From the NCBI GenBank assembly GCA_035772785.1, contig JAOCPU010000055.1, positions 177,803-241,802 of the forward strand: 64,000 nucleotides of DNA. Direction: 5' to 3'. The notes under the pieces were generated by a model, which was given only the letters and a program-made list of their open reading frames with translations, did not search any database and was not told the origin of the DNA. Shown here in pieces: positions 32,698-44,124 of this stretch (positions are counted from its first letter, which is position 1; each line of letters starts with the position of its first letter). Both the position numbers and the translations under genes were made by a program. This stretch comes from Phlebiopsis flavidoalba (Eukaryota; Basidiomycota; Agaricomycetes; Polyporales; Phanerochaetaceae).

Positions 32698-34082
32698 TCA
32701 CTCAAGGTCCTCGCGCTTCAAGAAGTGAGCAATCCCCTTGATGATGGTGCTGATACCAAGAGCACCAGAGTCATCGGTAGAGGCGTCGCGAGCGAGCATC
32801 TCGAGGTCTCTCGCGTTTGAGGAAGTGTGCAATGCCCTTGATTACGCTACCAAGGCTGAAGGCACCCGACTGGTCATCGCGGGCCATCATCTCGAGATCC
32901 TCGCGCTTGAGGAAATGAGCAATGCCCTTGATGATAGTGCTAATACCGAGGGCGCCAGAGTCGTCGGTGGGTGCGTCGCGAGCGAGCATCTCGAGATCCT
33001 CGCGCTTGAGGAAGTGCGCAATGCCCTTGATAACGCTGCCGAGGCTGAAAGCACCGGACTCGTCGTCGCGGGCCATCATCTCGAAGTCCTCCCGCTTGAG
33101 GAAGTGAGCAATTCCCTTGATGATGGTGCTGATACCAGAGCACCAGAGTCGTCAGCGGACGCGTCGCGGGCGAGCATCTCGATGTCCTCGCGCTTCAAGA
33201 AGTGCGCGATGCCCTTGATAATGGTGCTGATGCCCAGGGCGCCGGAGTCGTCGGTGGGAGCGTCGCGAGCGAGCATCTCGATGTCCTCGCGCTTGAGGAA
33301 GTGCGCAATGCCCTTGATAACACTACCAATGCTGAAGGCGCCTGACTCGTCGTCGCGAGCCATCATCTCGAGCTCTTCACGCTTGAGGAAGTGAGCGATG
33401 CCCTTGATAATGGTGCTGATGCCGAGCGCGCCGGAGTCGTCGGTGGGTGCGTCGCGGGCAAGGAGCTCGAGCTCCTCACGCTTGAGGAAGTGGGCAATGC
33501 CCTTGATGATGGTGCTAATGCCCAGGGCACCAGAGTCGTCGGTAGAGGCGTCGCGGGCGAGCATCTCGATGTCTTCACGCTTCAAGAAGTGCGCGATGCC
33601 CTTGATAATGGTGCTGATGCCGAGCGCGCCAGAGTCGTCGGTGGGTGTGTCGCGAGCGAAGCATCTCGAGGTCTTCGCGCTTGAGGAAGTGCGCGATGCC
33701 GCTGATGATGCTGCCGATGTTGAGCGCACCAGAATCGTCGGGCGGTGTCGCGCGCCTTGGGGAAGATGATGTGCCCAGGGCCGAAGCGGCTGGGTTCGCG
33801 GGCGTGGAAGCCGCCGCGCATGGGGCCCAAACCACCGCCCGGGAAGCGACTGTTGGAATACGTTAGAATGATTGCAATCTGAATACTACACAAGACTCAC
33901 CCGAAGGGCTCACGGGCTAGGAGGGAAGCATCATCACGAGCAGCGAGAGGGGTACTACACAGAAATGAGCGTGAGTACGACATCCTTGGTCCATGCGCTC
34001 TCTAGACGTACGGAGCAGCCAGAGAAGGAGCCGCGGCGGCGGCAACGACAGCAAGAGCAACGAGAGTCTTGGAAGCGTACAT
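32698..34082 (-). CDS. Secreted Kex2-type repeat precursor with eleven Lys-Arg-terminated peptide units
   Basis: Exon 1 (ATG at 34080-34082) encodes a clear signal peptide beginning MYASKTLVALAVVAAAAA. After introns come ASLLAREPFG and FPGGGLGPMRGGFHARE. From about 33750 down to 32704 there are eleven tandem units. Each has an acidic start (EDxEM, ARD), then TDDSGALG or DESGAFS, then a hydrophobic helix-like core STIIKGIAHFLKR ending in Lys-Arg. Units are 33 residues (99 bp) or 30 residues (90 bp). The stop follows EDLE at 32698-32700. Repeats with a dibasic end behind a signal peptide are the hallmark of Kex2-processed repeat proteins, so release of about eleven short peptides in the secretory pathway is inferred. 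No UstYa/DUF3328-type modifying enzyme is seen nearby. Four one-base shifts occur, for example near 32807, 33144 and 33660. Confidence 0.75.
32704..33750 (-). repeat. Tandem array of eleven 90/99-bp coding repeats
   Basis: Anchor words (CCCTTGATnA on the plus strand) recur at steps of 99 or 90 bp, for example 33500, 33401 and 33311. Reading along the gene, the unit order is one variant first unit, then long, long, long, short, long, long, short, long, short, long. The units are nearly identical at DNA level. Confidence 0.9.
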
Positions 34083-35677
34083 GTCGAAATTCGTTAGAAA
34101 GTGAAAGTTGTTGGTCGTGAAATGGGGTTGAAGGAGAGTGGAGGATGAGGATTCGTGAAGTCGATGTCGTTATAAAAAGTGAACAAATTAAAACAAGTTA
34201 GGCTTTGGAGGTACATGTCAGTAAGTGCGTACGAAAATCCGATTTAAGTACTTACCAACCAGCACCTGAACTTGGGAAATGAAGTGGCTTGAGAAAGAAA
34301 ATGACCAGGAGCTGAGGAGCTGAAGAACTCGGTCTGTACTGTCGCCCCTTTTAAACCTCTGTGCCGCGTCTAGCAAACATGGCGTTCAGTTGCGTATGGA
34401 GCAATCGGGGCATTGGAGCAAAATCCTGATGGACCGCGGTGAAACGGTGACAATGTCGGTAAACAGCCCCGTAAACCAAATGCGAGCTTCGGGAGGCTAT
34501 GCTCACGGGAGGAGCAACTACACAGGCAAGTCCAGGCAAGCGAAGATATATGACCAAATCAGCGTAAACTTGATGAACCTCCAGGCGTTGAGCCGGGCGT
34601 TAGTACGCTGGTCGTTGAAAGATTGGACGCGCATGCGCAGCGATATAGGCCACAGCTTATACGCTGTCGTACTCAGAGCAGAGCGATACGTCCATAATCT
34701 AGTGCCGAGCTATCGCGTTTGAGTCCAGGCCATGTTTGCAAGGAGTGAGGTCGACCAACTCGCCAGTCCCGCGCGAGACGGAGCCGAATGCTGTGATCAG
34801 TAAACCTACCTACGGGTCATTTTTGATGATCAGCCATTGGCAAGGACGTTGGAGCCAGCTTCACAGGGATGAAAAGAAATGAGATGACCTTCCGCGATGC
34901 CAAGGAGAGGCGGTGGTTCAGATGCTGCGAAGAACAGGGGTGCTCATAGCATGGCGCGTGAAGCTATGCCACATCGAACATGGCTAGATGGCGATCAGCT
35001 GGGTGGTGCCGCAGAGGAAATGGTAAAATGCTCACCTTTACTTGGTCAAAATTACGCTCTGACTTCGTCCAGCTCGTTTCATCCTGACGTCGCCTGTTCG
35101 ACCGCGATGTTTTGTGATCATGCGTGTACGTTACACCCAGAGCAACCACAAAGTATTAGGCATCTTCCTAAGCATCAGAAATTTCTCCCAAGCTACGCGG
35201 CCACATGATAGACCGGCAACGAGAGTGCAGAAATGTCTGTGTCGCGCCAGCAAGAGAGGTTTCAATGCGCGTACGCGTTATGGTGCTGGTGGGTCAGGTG
35301 CAAGTTTATTCGAGGGTAAGCGCCTTACACGGACGCGCCTAGGACCCCGCACCCACCGTGCCCTCGAGTGAGAGCCGAAGCAAAAGCTATTACTACAATT
35401 TAACGCCGCAGTTCCGTCTCTGAGCGCAAAAAACGCAGTACGAGCTAAGGGTAATATTACAGGAGTATAGAAGACATTTTCGTGAACTATGTCTATACAT
35501 GCTTTTCGATACATCGTTTCGTTTCGCGCCCGAGCGAGTGCTATATTCTCATTATTCTATACATCCGCCAGTGGCCCAGCGAGGTGAGATTGTTTCTTGT
35601 ACAGCTTTATCCAACTATAGATGACCGTGTGTGCCCAAAGGAATAACTTATTTATGCGCCGCGCCGCGCTTATATCT
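34083..35677. other. Intergenic, no gene recognised
   Basis: The first 150 bases are the upstream region and CT-rich leader (minus strand) of the repeat precursor. The stretch 34390-35550 has a few short frames on both strands without recognised motifs. The last 100 bases are the 3' flank of the trehalose gene. Confidence 0.4.
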
Positions 35678-38600
35678 TTACTTCGTTTCCGCGAACCGCT
35701 TGAGGACAGTGAGCACCTCCTCAGGCTGGAGCTTCCACTTCGCATCTGTACCGCGGTTTGTGGTGGAGCAAGTCTCTGCGTTGTCCAAATCGTTGAGTCG
35801 GCGCATCAACTTCTCGTCCTTGCTGACCGCGAGTACAAAGTCGACGTGCGCTGCGTCTTCGAGGTCCATCGCATCTGCGGACATCCAGGCAGGTCCTCCA
35901 GGTGTGTGTGAGTGGGCTGGTCCAGCGGGGTTGAGAATCGCGCCAACAGCAGTCGAGCGAGAGATGTTGTTCGGGAGGACGAGGAAGCTGTTCTGCCCTG
36001 GAATAATACGGAGACCGTACCTCTCACCGAGACTAGTGGTCGCGACTTCAGCATAAGCCATTTGGAAACAGTAAAGAAAGCTCACCTATCGAAGACATGG
36101 TTTTGGGCTTCGGCGGCTTGGCGGCGCGCCCACTGTCTATCTGAGGACTTGTCGTCCTCGGGGCCAGTCCAGAAGCGCCAAACAATAGATGCCTCCCGCT
36201 CTTCGATAAATACACCAGTTGTTCGCTCCGTGAACTATGGGATTCAGTGTGAGTATAAGAAGAGTCGTCAAGACTATGTGCACCTACGTAGTTCAGAATC
36301 TCGAGGCACGGACCCTTCCACGTCAAGTTAAAGTTCGCCACCATGTTGATCCACGCAGACTCTCCGTTGCGGCCAGGACGGGTTTTGATGAAGCATCCGT
36401 TCTCCGCACTGTAAGTTACGATATCAATGTCTACTGTCCTATATCGCAGTATAAGGGACGCTTACACGATACCAATCTTCGGTGCTGCCTGGGCGATCTT
36501 CTCCAGCGCGCCCTTGACCTGCAGTCCACTGAGCAACCAGACCTCATTGCGCGGGTCCTCAGCAAGTTTGTTCAAAAGGTCGATGGCTTCCTGTGGCGGG
36601 TCGAACTCTCCGCGAAGCGCAAGCGCGGCAGGATCGCGTTGCCAGATCGTTCCCTCAAAGTCGATCAAGAGCAGACGCGTCTGACTGTGCTTGTAGCGCG
36701 GAAGTACCCTGCTGACATCGAGTTCTGCTACGACCTTGGAGTCGTTCTGCATGTGCTCAATGTTTGCGCGAAGACATCGCACGAGGAAAGACGTCGCGAA
36801 AGCTTGTGCGCTTTGCGTGACCACATGATTGTGGAGATCCTAACATCCGTTGTGAGCGTGCTGAGCTATAGCAGAATAATTGGAGCCTACCTCCCAGCGC
36901 GACAAGGCCTCCTCGTCGCTCATGGTCAGAGCCTGGTGAATGCGCGTCGGCGGTTCCGCGTTTATCCCAAGGGTTGATGGGAATGCAGGAACGGAAGCCG
37001 CTGTAGCTATATGATCCTGTGAACTGACGTTGACGTAAGCTTACGACCACAAACTACAGTATGAGGGACATACCTCGCTGAGAATGAGGGGGCGATGCTT
37101 TCCCTCCTGGCATTCAACGTATTCGTGCGTACTAGAAAAACTATTCAGAGATTTGTGCTAGGCTTGATTGCTGTGACCGCCTACCGAAGAGCCATACCCT
37201 CGCGCAGACTCGTGACCAGGAAGGCATCGGCGACAGTCAAAAGGGCGAGGTACTGGTTGAAGGTGAGATCTTGTGTATGCAGGAACACAACAGGCTGGTA
37301 TGTCAAAGTCGAGAAGCGCGAGTTGATATGCGAGACGACTTCGGACACGCCTCCCTGGGCCTCGTTCTCTTCTGTGGTTTGGAGAGCGACTTGGATAAGG
37401 ACAACCTGAGAGTACTCTTTCAGCAGCGGTAACGACGCAGAAGAACTGTCAGACATACTTTGCCCTGGTATTCAGGGTGCTTGGTCAAGAAATGCTCGAA
37501 CGCGAGAATCTTATGCCTGACACCCTGACGAATCAAGCTTCAACATGATGTCAAACTTGAGTATATGCTAAACAGACCTGGATGCCATCGAGCTTGTCGC
37601 GCCCCGAACAATGAGCTGCATTTCCAGCATAGCGCTGCTTTGAGGGATTTGACCCACTCAGCAACCTCGGGATCGCGCCTGAGCTACCCGTTAGCATATA
37701 TGCGCGTACAGTGTACCTTTACAAGATGCGTGCCTCTTTGCATTCAAGCTCTGGGCGATAGATCGATGCCCCATGGGGAACACTCCGACGTCGACGAATC
37801 GGTCCTCGAGCTTGGATCCCCTTGGGCAAAGCCTCCGCGCTGAGAATGCGGCTGACAGTCTGTCTGAAGTGCCGAGCGTGGTTCGCAGTCTGGAATCCGA
37901 TGAGGTCTGCGCCGAGAACACCTTCGAGCAGCTGCCTTCGAACGGACAAGCAGCGGAAAAATCTCGGAGGAAGGGAAGGCGACGCTTGTGCATGAAGAAG
38001 CCGATGGGGGGCATTTGGAAGCTTCGCGCGGAGCATCTGGGGTAGGAGCATGAGGTGGTAGTCGTTGACCCAGATGATGTCCCCCCATCCTGGTAAGCGG
38101 CAACGATAGCATCGGCAAAAGCGTTGGTTGACTGCGACGTATTGCTTGTACGAGGCGGATTCGTAGAACAACTTCGTCTTAGGGGCATCGGGTACGGCGT
38201 AGTGAAGACAAGGCCAGAGGACTTGATGGCAGAACTCGTCGTAGCAACTTTGGAACTCTGCGTCAGGTATCCACACTGGAAGGGTATCCCTCTCGTCGCG
38301 GAGACGCCATTCCATGGTACGCTTGAGGCTCTCCTTGAATCCATCCGTGTTGGTCCCAGTGTACCCGACCCAGAGCTTCTTACGCAGGCGAGTCTTGATG
38401 CTATGCATCCCACAGCGTTCTTCAAACCTCCGTTTCCGTGAGGGTTACTCTCGACATGCCATGGCTGCGAGTGCGATGGGGTAGAATCTTGACGAGAAGA
38501 TGACAAGGAGCCGGGAGCTCTGTCGGTGACCCCAGAGGAGCGAGAGACTCGGCGATGTACTCTAGTCTGAGCATTGGGGCCCGTGGGTGGACCTGATTGC

Positions 38601-39045
38601 GCTCCTTCTTCGCGCCGTTGACACCGTTCCGGGCAGTGACTGACAGCAGAGGTGACATGCGAGATGAGAGACGTCAGCGGCTTCCTTTGACCGTATTAGC
38701 TGCAACGTTGAGGCCGGGAAGCCGGTAAAACGGGTTTGTGTTCTCTGCGCGCGGTAGTAAAAACCGCTGGAGAGAACTGCCCGCGAAGACTACAGAAGAC
38801 GTCGAGATGCATATGTGATAAATTTGTTCTTTTACCTTCATATCTTCCACAATACTTTTCAATGGTCCAACCCTTTCCGCGGACAAAAGATATAGGGCGA
38901 GAAGTGGGGTGGGGGGCAGTCTTGAATTCAGGTAATGAAGTGATCGGGATCTGGGGTCGAAGGATGCGACTCGCCCAGCACGGCAGTGTTGGGGAGGAAG
39001 AGAGAGGCAATGACCACTCCTATGATTCCTTCGCAGAGAGCTCAT
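35678..39045 (-). CDS. Trehalose-6-phosphate synthase/phosphatase family protein, probable non-catalytic (Tps3/Tsl1-like) subunit
   Basis: Component of the cytosolic trehalose synthase complex. The N-terminal strand IIGVVIASLFLPNTAVLGES (about 38985-39025) is followed by NGVNGAKKERNQVHPRAPML and LWVGYTGTNTDGF. The GT20 glycosyltransferase domain shows WIPDAEFQSCYDEFCHQVLW, DIIWVNDYHLMLLPQMLRAKLP, FPSSEIFRCLSVRRQLLEGVLGADLIGFQT, a GRDKLDGIQ-GVRHKILAFEHFL block and DAFLVTSLREGM. The C-terminal HAD-like part begins RLLLIDFEGTIW, where active phosphatases have DxDGT. The second phosphatase box reads DFVLAVSKDEKLM instead of GDDxxDE. Loss of both boxes argues for a regulatory subunit. The stop follows FAETK at 35678. 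Short introns and many one-base shifts are present. The start at 39045 is one base out of frame with the first strand. Confidence 0.82.
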
Positions 39046-40329
39046 GCGTGGCTACACGATGACGAAGAGCTAGGGGATCCGCGAGGGGTGCGGGGGTGTC
39101 GATGAAGGAGGAACGAGGAAAGGCGAGCAGAGATGCATTTGAGCTTGGACAGAGACTGATTTGATCTCAGGCCTATGACGTCTCGCCGTACACCCGACAC
39201 CAATGATTGGTCCCTGGCGCCGCACGTGACAGCGCCGACGACACCCGGACGTCTCGTTTTGGTTATCGTGTTCGTTCTCTTCGCTATCTGCGCGCCGAGA
39301 TGGGAGGGCCGGGGCCATGCGATAAACACACCTGGTTCCTCCATGGGTCCTCTGCCCGCCGTCTTTCTCCAGCTCGTCTTCTGGTATTTCTGCGACCGGG
39401 GACGTATTGCCGGCTTGTGTCTGCCACGTTTGCCAACGTTCGTCGTATCACAAAGCCCGTGCCCCCGACGTGAGAAGTCGCAAATCCTCTACTTGGGGCA
39501 CATATTCTCCCTCAAACTTCTGCCAGAGACATACCGCGCAGAGTATGTCGTACTGTCCGCGTATACATCAGCCGTATATCCATTCCGCACAAACCAGAGT
39601 CCACGAAGATCCCGGCTGCACGGTCCAACGACCGACGTTGGCCCAGAGCAGTCCACCGCAGATCTTACGACTTCTGTTGCTCCGTGGGTCTCAATTGCGT
39701 AAAAAGTACATCTCGGCTTGATTTGCTCTTATTTGCTGATATAGGGCACAATCCCTGCAATCATATGTCCAGCTCCGTCGAGTCCCGACGAGAACTTACT
39801 AGTCTCTGGTGTGACTTTTGCGCGCAAAAAGCTGACCAGTATGTTCCCCATGATAGATAGACGAGCAATCCGGGCCTGAGTCCTTTTTTCGGTACGAGAA
39901 TGCTGGTTGAGAGCGGGATAAATTGTCGCGCGCGACACAGTATTGACGAGGTTGTGGCAAGAAAAGGCGGCGACGGCAAAATCTGTGGGAACATTTCCCA
40001 CGCCGACGACGACATTCGGGAATGTTGTACGGCCTTGACCATAAACAGTGTATATAGGGAGACGAGCATTATACAATCAACAAGAGCCCCAGGCCAAGAT
40101 AGATTTAAAAAATAAAGATAGCAAAGTTATCTGTTGTTGTATTTCGAGGATGAGATGAGGATCATCATTCTCGTTGTTGGGAGTATATTCTTGGTTTTCT
40201 TCAAACTTTCCCGCCTCTACCTGCGACGATGACCTCTGACCAACCCTCCTCGCGCCCTTCGCTTCCAAGCCTTCTTCTACCGCATCGCCTCTCGAAGCGC
40301 ACAGCGAGCACACTGCAACACAACAACGG
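39046..40329. other. Divergent upstream region plus unassigned sequence
   Basis: The first 130 bases are the promoter of the trehalose gene. Frames at 39175-39702 (+), with one hydrophobic stretch LVLVIVFVLFAIC, and at 39729-40076 (-), ending GAGHMIAGIVPYISK, may be fragments of real genes. I recognise no family, and their strands conflict. Confidence 0.35.
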
Positions 40330-40987
40330 CCGTGATGATGACGTTTAGGACCCGCCGTCCTGTATTAGAAGATGTGGGTCGAAAAGAGGACGGGACGAGC
40401 GAGACGCAGTCGACTGCGAAGAAACGGACGACAAAGGGCGTTAGAGTCGCAACGTGGGACCGCCTTCACGCGAGACGCGGAAGTGAACAAGGCGGACCAG
40501 CGCATCCTTTGGTGCACCGAAGAGAATGCGAGGCATATGCACTGCGATTCCAGTCAGCAAACATGGTGGTTGAAGGGTGGCTTTTCCCAGGTGAAGTGAA
40601 GAGCGAGCGTTACCTTGGGCGGCAATCGCGGCGGGCTGATGGCACCTTAAGACGAAGCTTTTCGACCTCGCGAATGTGCAGGAATCTTGGTGAATCATCT
40701 ACAGTTGCAGATGAGCTTTTGCACAGGCGGCGAGGCGATGAGAGTGAGACGGATCCTGGTGCACACCGACAAGCGGGATTCTTGATCCTTAGGGCAATCC
40801 TCGGCAGGAGGGGGAGTGTGGGACCCATGATGCCCGGCGAGCAGGGTTGAATGACCCCCCCCCGCTAAGCCGTTTCGCCCAGTTCGTCATTGTCCGTTGA
40901 GGAGGTGTACAGCCGCGGGGGAGCACGCAAGTGCCTTGGCGAGAAGGGGAGACAGTGTATGCTTGGTTAACGAGAGTTAGCGAACAT
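40330..40987 (-). pseudogene. Degraded copy 1 of a duplicated unknown gene
   Basis: This is the counterpart of 44125-44738. ATG 40985-40987 (MFANSR) is followed by LTKHTL-like and LLAKAL-like remnants. It then has EVEKLRLKVPSARRD where copy 2 has FEVKLRLKVPAARRA, a donor GTAACG, and the near-identical block KDALVRLVHFRVSRE. It ends with RPVLF against ARPVLFDPV in copy 2. More stops and shifts are present than in copy 2, so true decay is plausible. The function is unknown. Confidence 0.5.
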
Positions 40988-41039
40988 ACGAGTTGGTATG
41001 AAAGGTTGTGGGATTGGAGCGTGCTGAGAGATGACACTG

Positions 41040-42920
41040 AGAAAGTCCGTCGCTGAAGACTGGTCGTTGTCGTGTAGGCGGGTCAGAGTTGTGGTAAGGA
41101 GGGTGGAGGGTTTTAGCGGCGAGCATATTCTATTGATTATCGACTGGGCGGACTGTTGAGATGACTGTGGTGACCGCGCGGCTAGCCACGAAATGTTTGC
41201 GAGAACGGGTTTTGGGGCCGGAATTGAAAACGGTGAAAGAAATCGATTAAATAAAACAGGGAAGGCATTGCGTAGGATCTGAAAGGGACGATAATTGGTA
41301 GAAGGAAGTGATCTCAGTATAAACAGAGCCACGATATTCAAGTAGTGGGGACCGTAATGGCCTCGACGTGATCTTCGCACTATTGCCCACGCTTTGCGAT
41401 TTAGCATCGATAGGCTTTGACACAAGCTCTGAGATACTAGACCAGGCGTCGAATGTAGACACGGAATCCTCCAGGTCCGTGTCCGACAAGTCCACTTCGA
41501 GTCGGGGATCGTGTAGAGGTTCCCACACAAAATCAACAGCGCATTCGAGTGATGTGCCTTGAGATTTGACTTTGGATTGTCTGATAGATCGATTTGTGAG
41601 TCGGCAGAAAGCTTCGGGCATCGGAGAGAGACTTTTCCTACATAGCGCTTTCGCGTCCTTTGGCTCCAAAAGGGTCGGACTTTTACGCATGTCAGATTGG
41701 GCCAACCGTTTGCTTGTGTTGAAAAACCTTTCGAGCAACATGTCGGAGAGGACGGATGCAGCGCCGATGTTAATGAGCACGAGGGTCGCGGATCGATGGG
41801 AAGGCGGCGAACTGTGTAAACTGGGCTGGGGACTGCGTGAGCATCTCGACGTCAGAGTAAGTGCCACGCCAGGTGTGACAGCCTCGGAAGTTGGTAGTTC
41901 GCGTGGAATGAGGTTTGTTCAATACAATTGGAAGGACGGTGGACAAAATGGGCCTACCATGCTCGCGGTTGGACCATGACATGCTGATCAAAGACCTCCC
42001 CATCTGATCGAAACATAAGCAGAGAGGACCAGCCTTCACCTGTCATGGATGCGTCGCACGCCCAACAGACTGTGAGTATTATGAAAGATACTGTGCGCGG
42101 TATCATGATCGGTTAAGAGGAGAGGAGCGATGGCCGGGTCGAGGCCAGGAAGTTCGTCCTCCTCCGAAGCCGGCGAGTGATTTGTTTTTTGAGCTTGACG
42201 AGAGCCGTCCACAGAGAAAATGTCTCGACGTTGGACAAGATATTGTTCGGCATATGCCTACCCCGGCATGGTCCAGCTTCATGGTGTGTAGTGACTTCAT
42301 GGGTATGCGGGCCTCGCAACGTGCAGGAGTCAAGAGCCTATCCGACTCGGCTCTGCCGAGTCACTTGGCCTGGTCAAACTCAAGCTCCAGGACTTCAGCT
42401 CCGGGAGATCTTCGAGGATGCACAACAAATGTCCTGATCAGGCTCTATCGAAGGGCCCGACAGGACAATCGACAATTCGCAAGGTTTTCAGTTCGTGGTC
42501 GGACCTAGTATCCTTGATTCAGGGCACATCGTGCTGGCAGAGATCGGATATGTCGTAGTGGGTTAACGTACAGGGGCAAGTCACGCAATTTGAATGTTTA
42601 GGGAATGAAAACGCGCACGGATAGCCCCCTCGCGGGCGTACGAGGCTTAATCGCTGGAGGTTCGTGAAACTCCTGGTGAGACGTCACGGCTTCCGGGGCG
42701 GGAACAACTGGGCTGGGGAAATCTCGAGGTCCAAAAAACTCCAGCGCGACCTGCGTTTCTTTAGATACGGCGCAAGCGCATCAATGCTGCTCGAGGAGTG
42801 GGCCTCCGCGGAATTAATACGTATTTCATACGGGAGGGGGCGCCACCGGTCGAGGATCAAGCATAGCGTACTGATAGTAGCAAGGGCGATGCTATTTAGC
42901 ATTAAGGGATGGATTTGAGA
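41040..42920 (-). CDS. F-box/LRR-like protein, broken
   Basis: Probable substrate adaptor of an SCF ubiquitin ligase of the type greatly expanded in Agaricomycetes. Blocks include RSRWSFLDLEISPAQLFPP (about 42690-42760), LKTLRIVDCPVGPF (about 42470), EDLPELKSWSLSL (42380-42420), MKSLHTMKLDHAGVGICRTI (42240-42300) and TFDAWSSISELVSKPIDAKSQSVG at 41390-41460. The last block aligns with TSDTWSSTADLFSAFAEKSKVVAG of the 45-kb gene. The LRR-like blocks change frame several times. The F-box itself is not clearly seen and may lie further upstream near 43.2-43.5 kb. Confidence 0.5.
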
Positions 42921-44124
42921 GCCGAAGCTTGCGCCACAGATTACAAGTTTGTGAGATCGGGATTACTGGGTAGATAGTTAGCAGGTGAACGACTCCATGG
43001 ACGAGGACAGTGTGACCAAACGTATGAGGTACACGACATCTGGTGTGAATGATCATGCAGAGAAGTTCTGGGTGGTAGACTGTTGATGGAGCACATGGGC
43101 GTGTCCGGCGGACATGCAAGTTTGCGAGACGTGTAAGGAGGTGGGTTGTAGTCCTGCGATGATAGTCTGACTGCCAAGGAACGGAAGACGTTTATTCTCT
43201 GTGGATCGTATTATGGGGCGCCGGTCCAGACGACGCTTATCCCTTCAGATGCTGGCGAGAGTAAGTATGTGGTAATCAGAGGAGCTTCAACAAGTGATGA
43301 CGCTCGAGCATGCCGCATGGCGACATACCTTGCGTCCAGTCTTCCTAGAGCGTCTACCTGGGCGAGGACCGAGTTTGTTAAGGCCTCCGCTGGCATCTGC
43401 AAAGATTCCTTGAATCACGCCTCGGCTGAGAGCAATTGCACTGCGCTTCAGAATGTCATCCGTTGTATGTCGGGACAAGGGCGCGGAACAGTCAAGACTC
43501 TTGGCTGAAGAGAGCACACAACACCAGGCCGACACGCCGGAAGTAGCCAAGAAGCAGAAATAGGCCGCTAAAGCGCCATACAACCTTTGGCGTGACTCGC
43601 CGTCGCATATCGCGATGGTTGGCTGCTCACGCGCTCACGCGTCGACGTACACGTGGTCACGTGTCACGCCGTGTGATGAAAGCCAGCCAAGTCCAAGCAG
43701 TCGCCCAACGTTTACCGAAAATTACACAGCGACACCACATGGGATTCCAAAACTATTACTCAAGATGGAGGACAGAGCCGTTAAATATCAATATTATACC
43801 GTATTGAACAGTAGGCCTACGGGGACACCCTTTCACAAACGGCCGATAACAACGCCAACAGTAACGTGCACATCCGAGCAAAATTTTGCGGAGTTAGGAT
43901 TATGACATGAGTATTTGCATCGTGATGCAATAGTATGATTAAGCAATCAATAATATGAGTATCAATTACTGTTGTTAGTTTGTGGAATGATAGAGAGAGG
44001 GCCCAAACGGCGTCGCGCCCTCTGAGTTTGCTAGGTTGTATTCAGTTTTTTTGTCCCTGACTGGGCGATCACATGCACATCCTCACTTCCTCGGGTCGAG
44101 CCTACAAGCCACCCATCTGTCGTC
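42921..44124. other. Unassigned; possible N-terminal F-box exons and spacer
   Basis: The minus strand at 43211-43583 contains a frame (DALGRLDARYVAMRHARASSLVEAP) resembling the coiled lead-in of F-box proteins but without a clear F-box. The stretch 43620-43990 is the spacer between the two duplicated units and contains CACGTG and TCACGTG words. Confidence 0.35.

Noticed and set aside
32704..33750. CRISPR-like array
   Set aside because: Units are directly adjacent coding repeats without unique spacers, in a eukaryotic gene.
32738..33769. Long plus-strand open frames opposite the peptide repeats (repeated MPLIMVLMPRAPESSV-type strings)
   Set aside because: They are mirror products of the near-identical minus-strand repeats. 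Only the minus strand has a signal peptide, introns and Lys-Arg spacing.
34170..34177. TATAAAAA as TATA box of the repeat precursor
   Set aside because: The motif reads correctly only on the plus strand, while the gene is on the minus strand.
39175..39702. Plus-strand 175-residue frame upstream of the trehalose gene
   Set aside because: It has one hydrophobic stretch but no recognised motif or codon support, and other frames of the same DNA look equally plausible.
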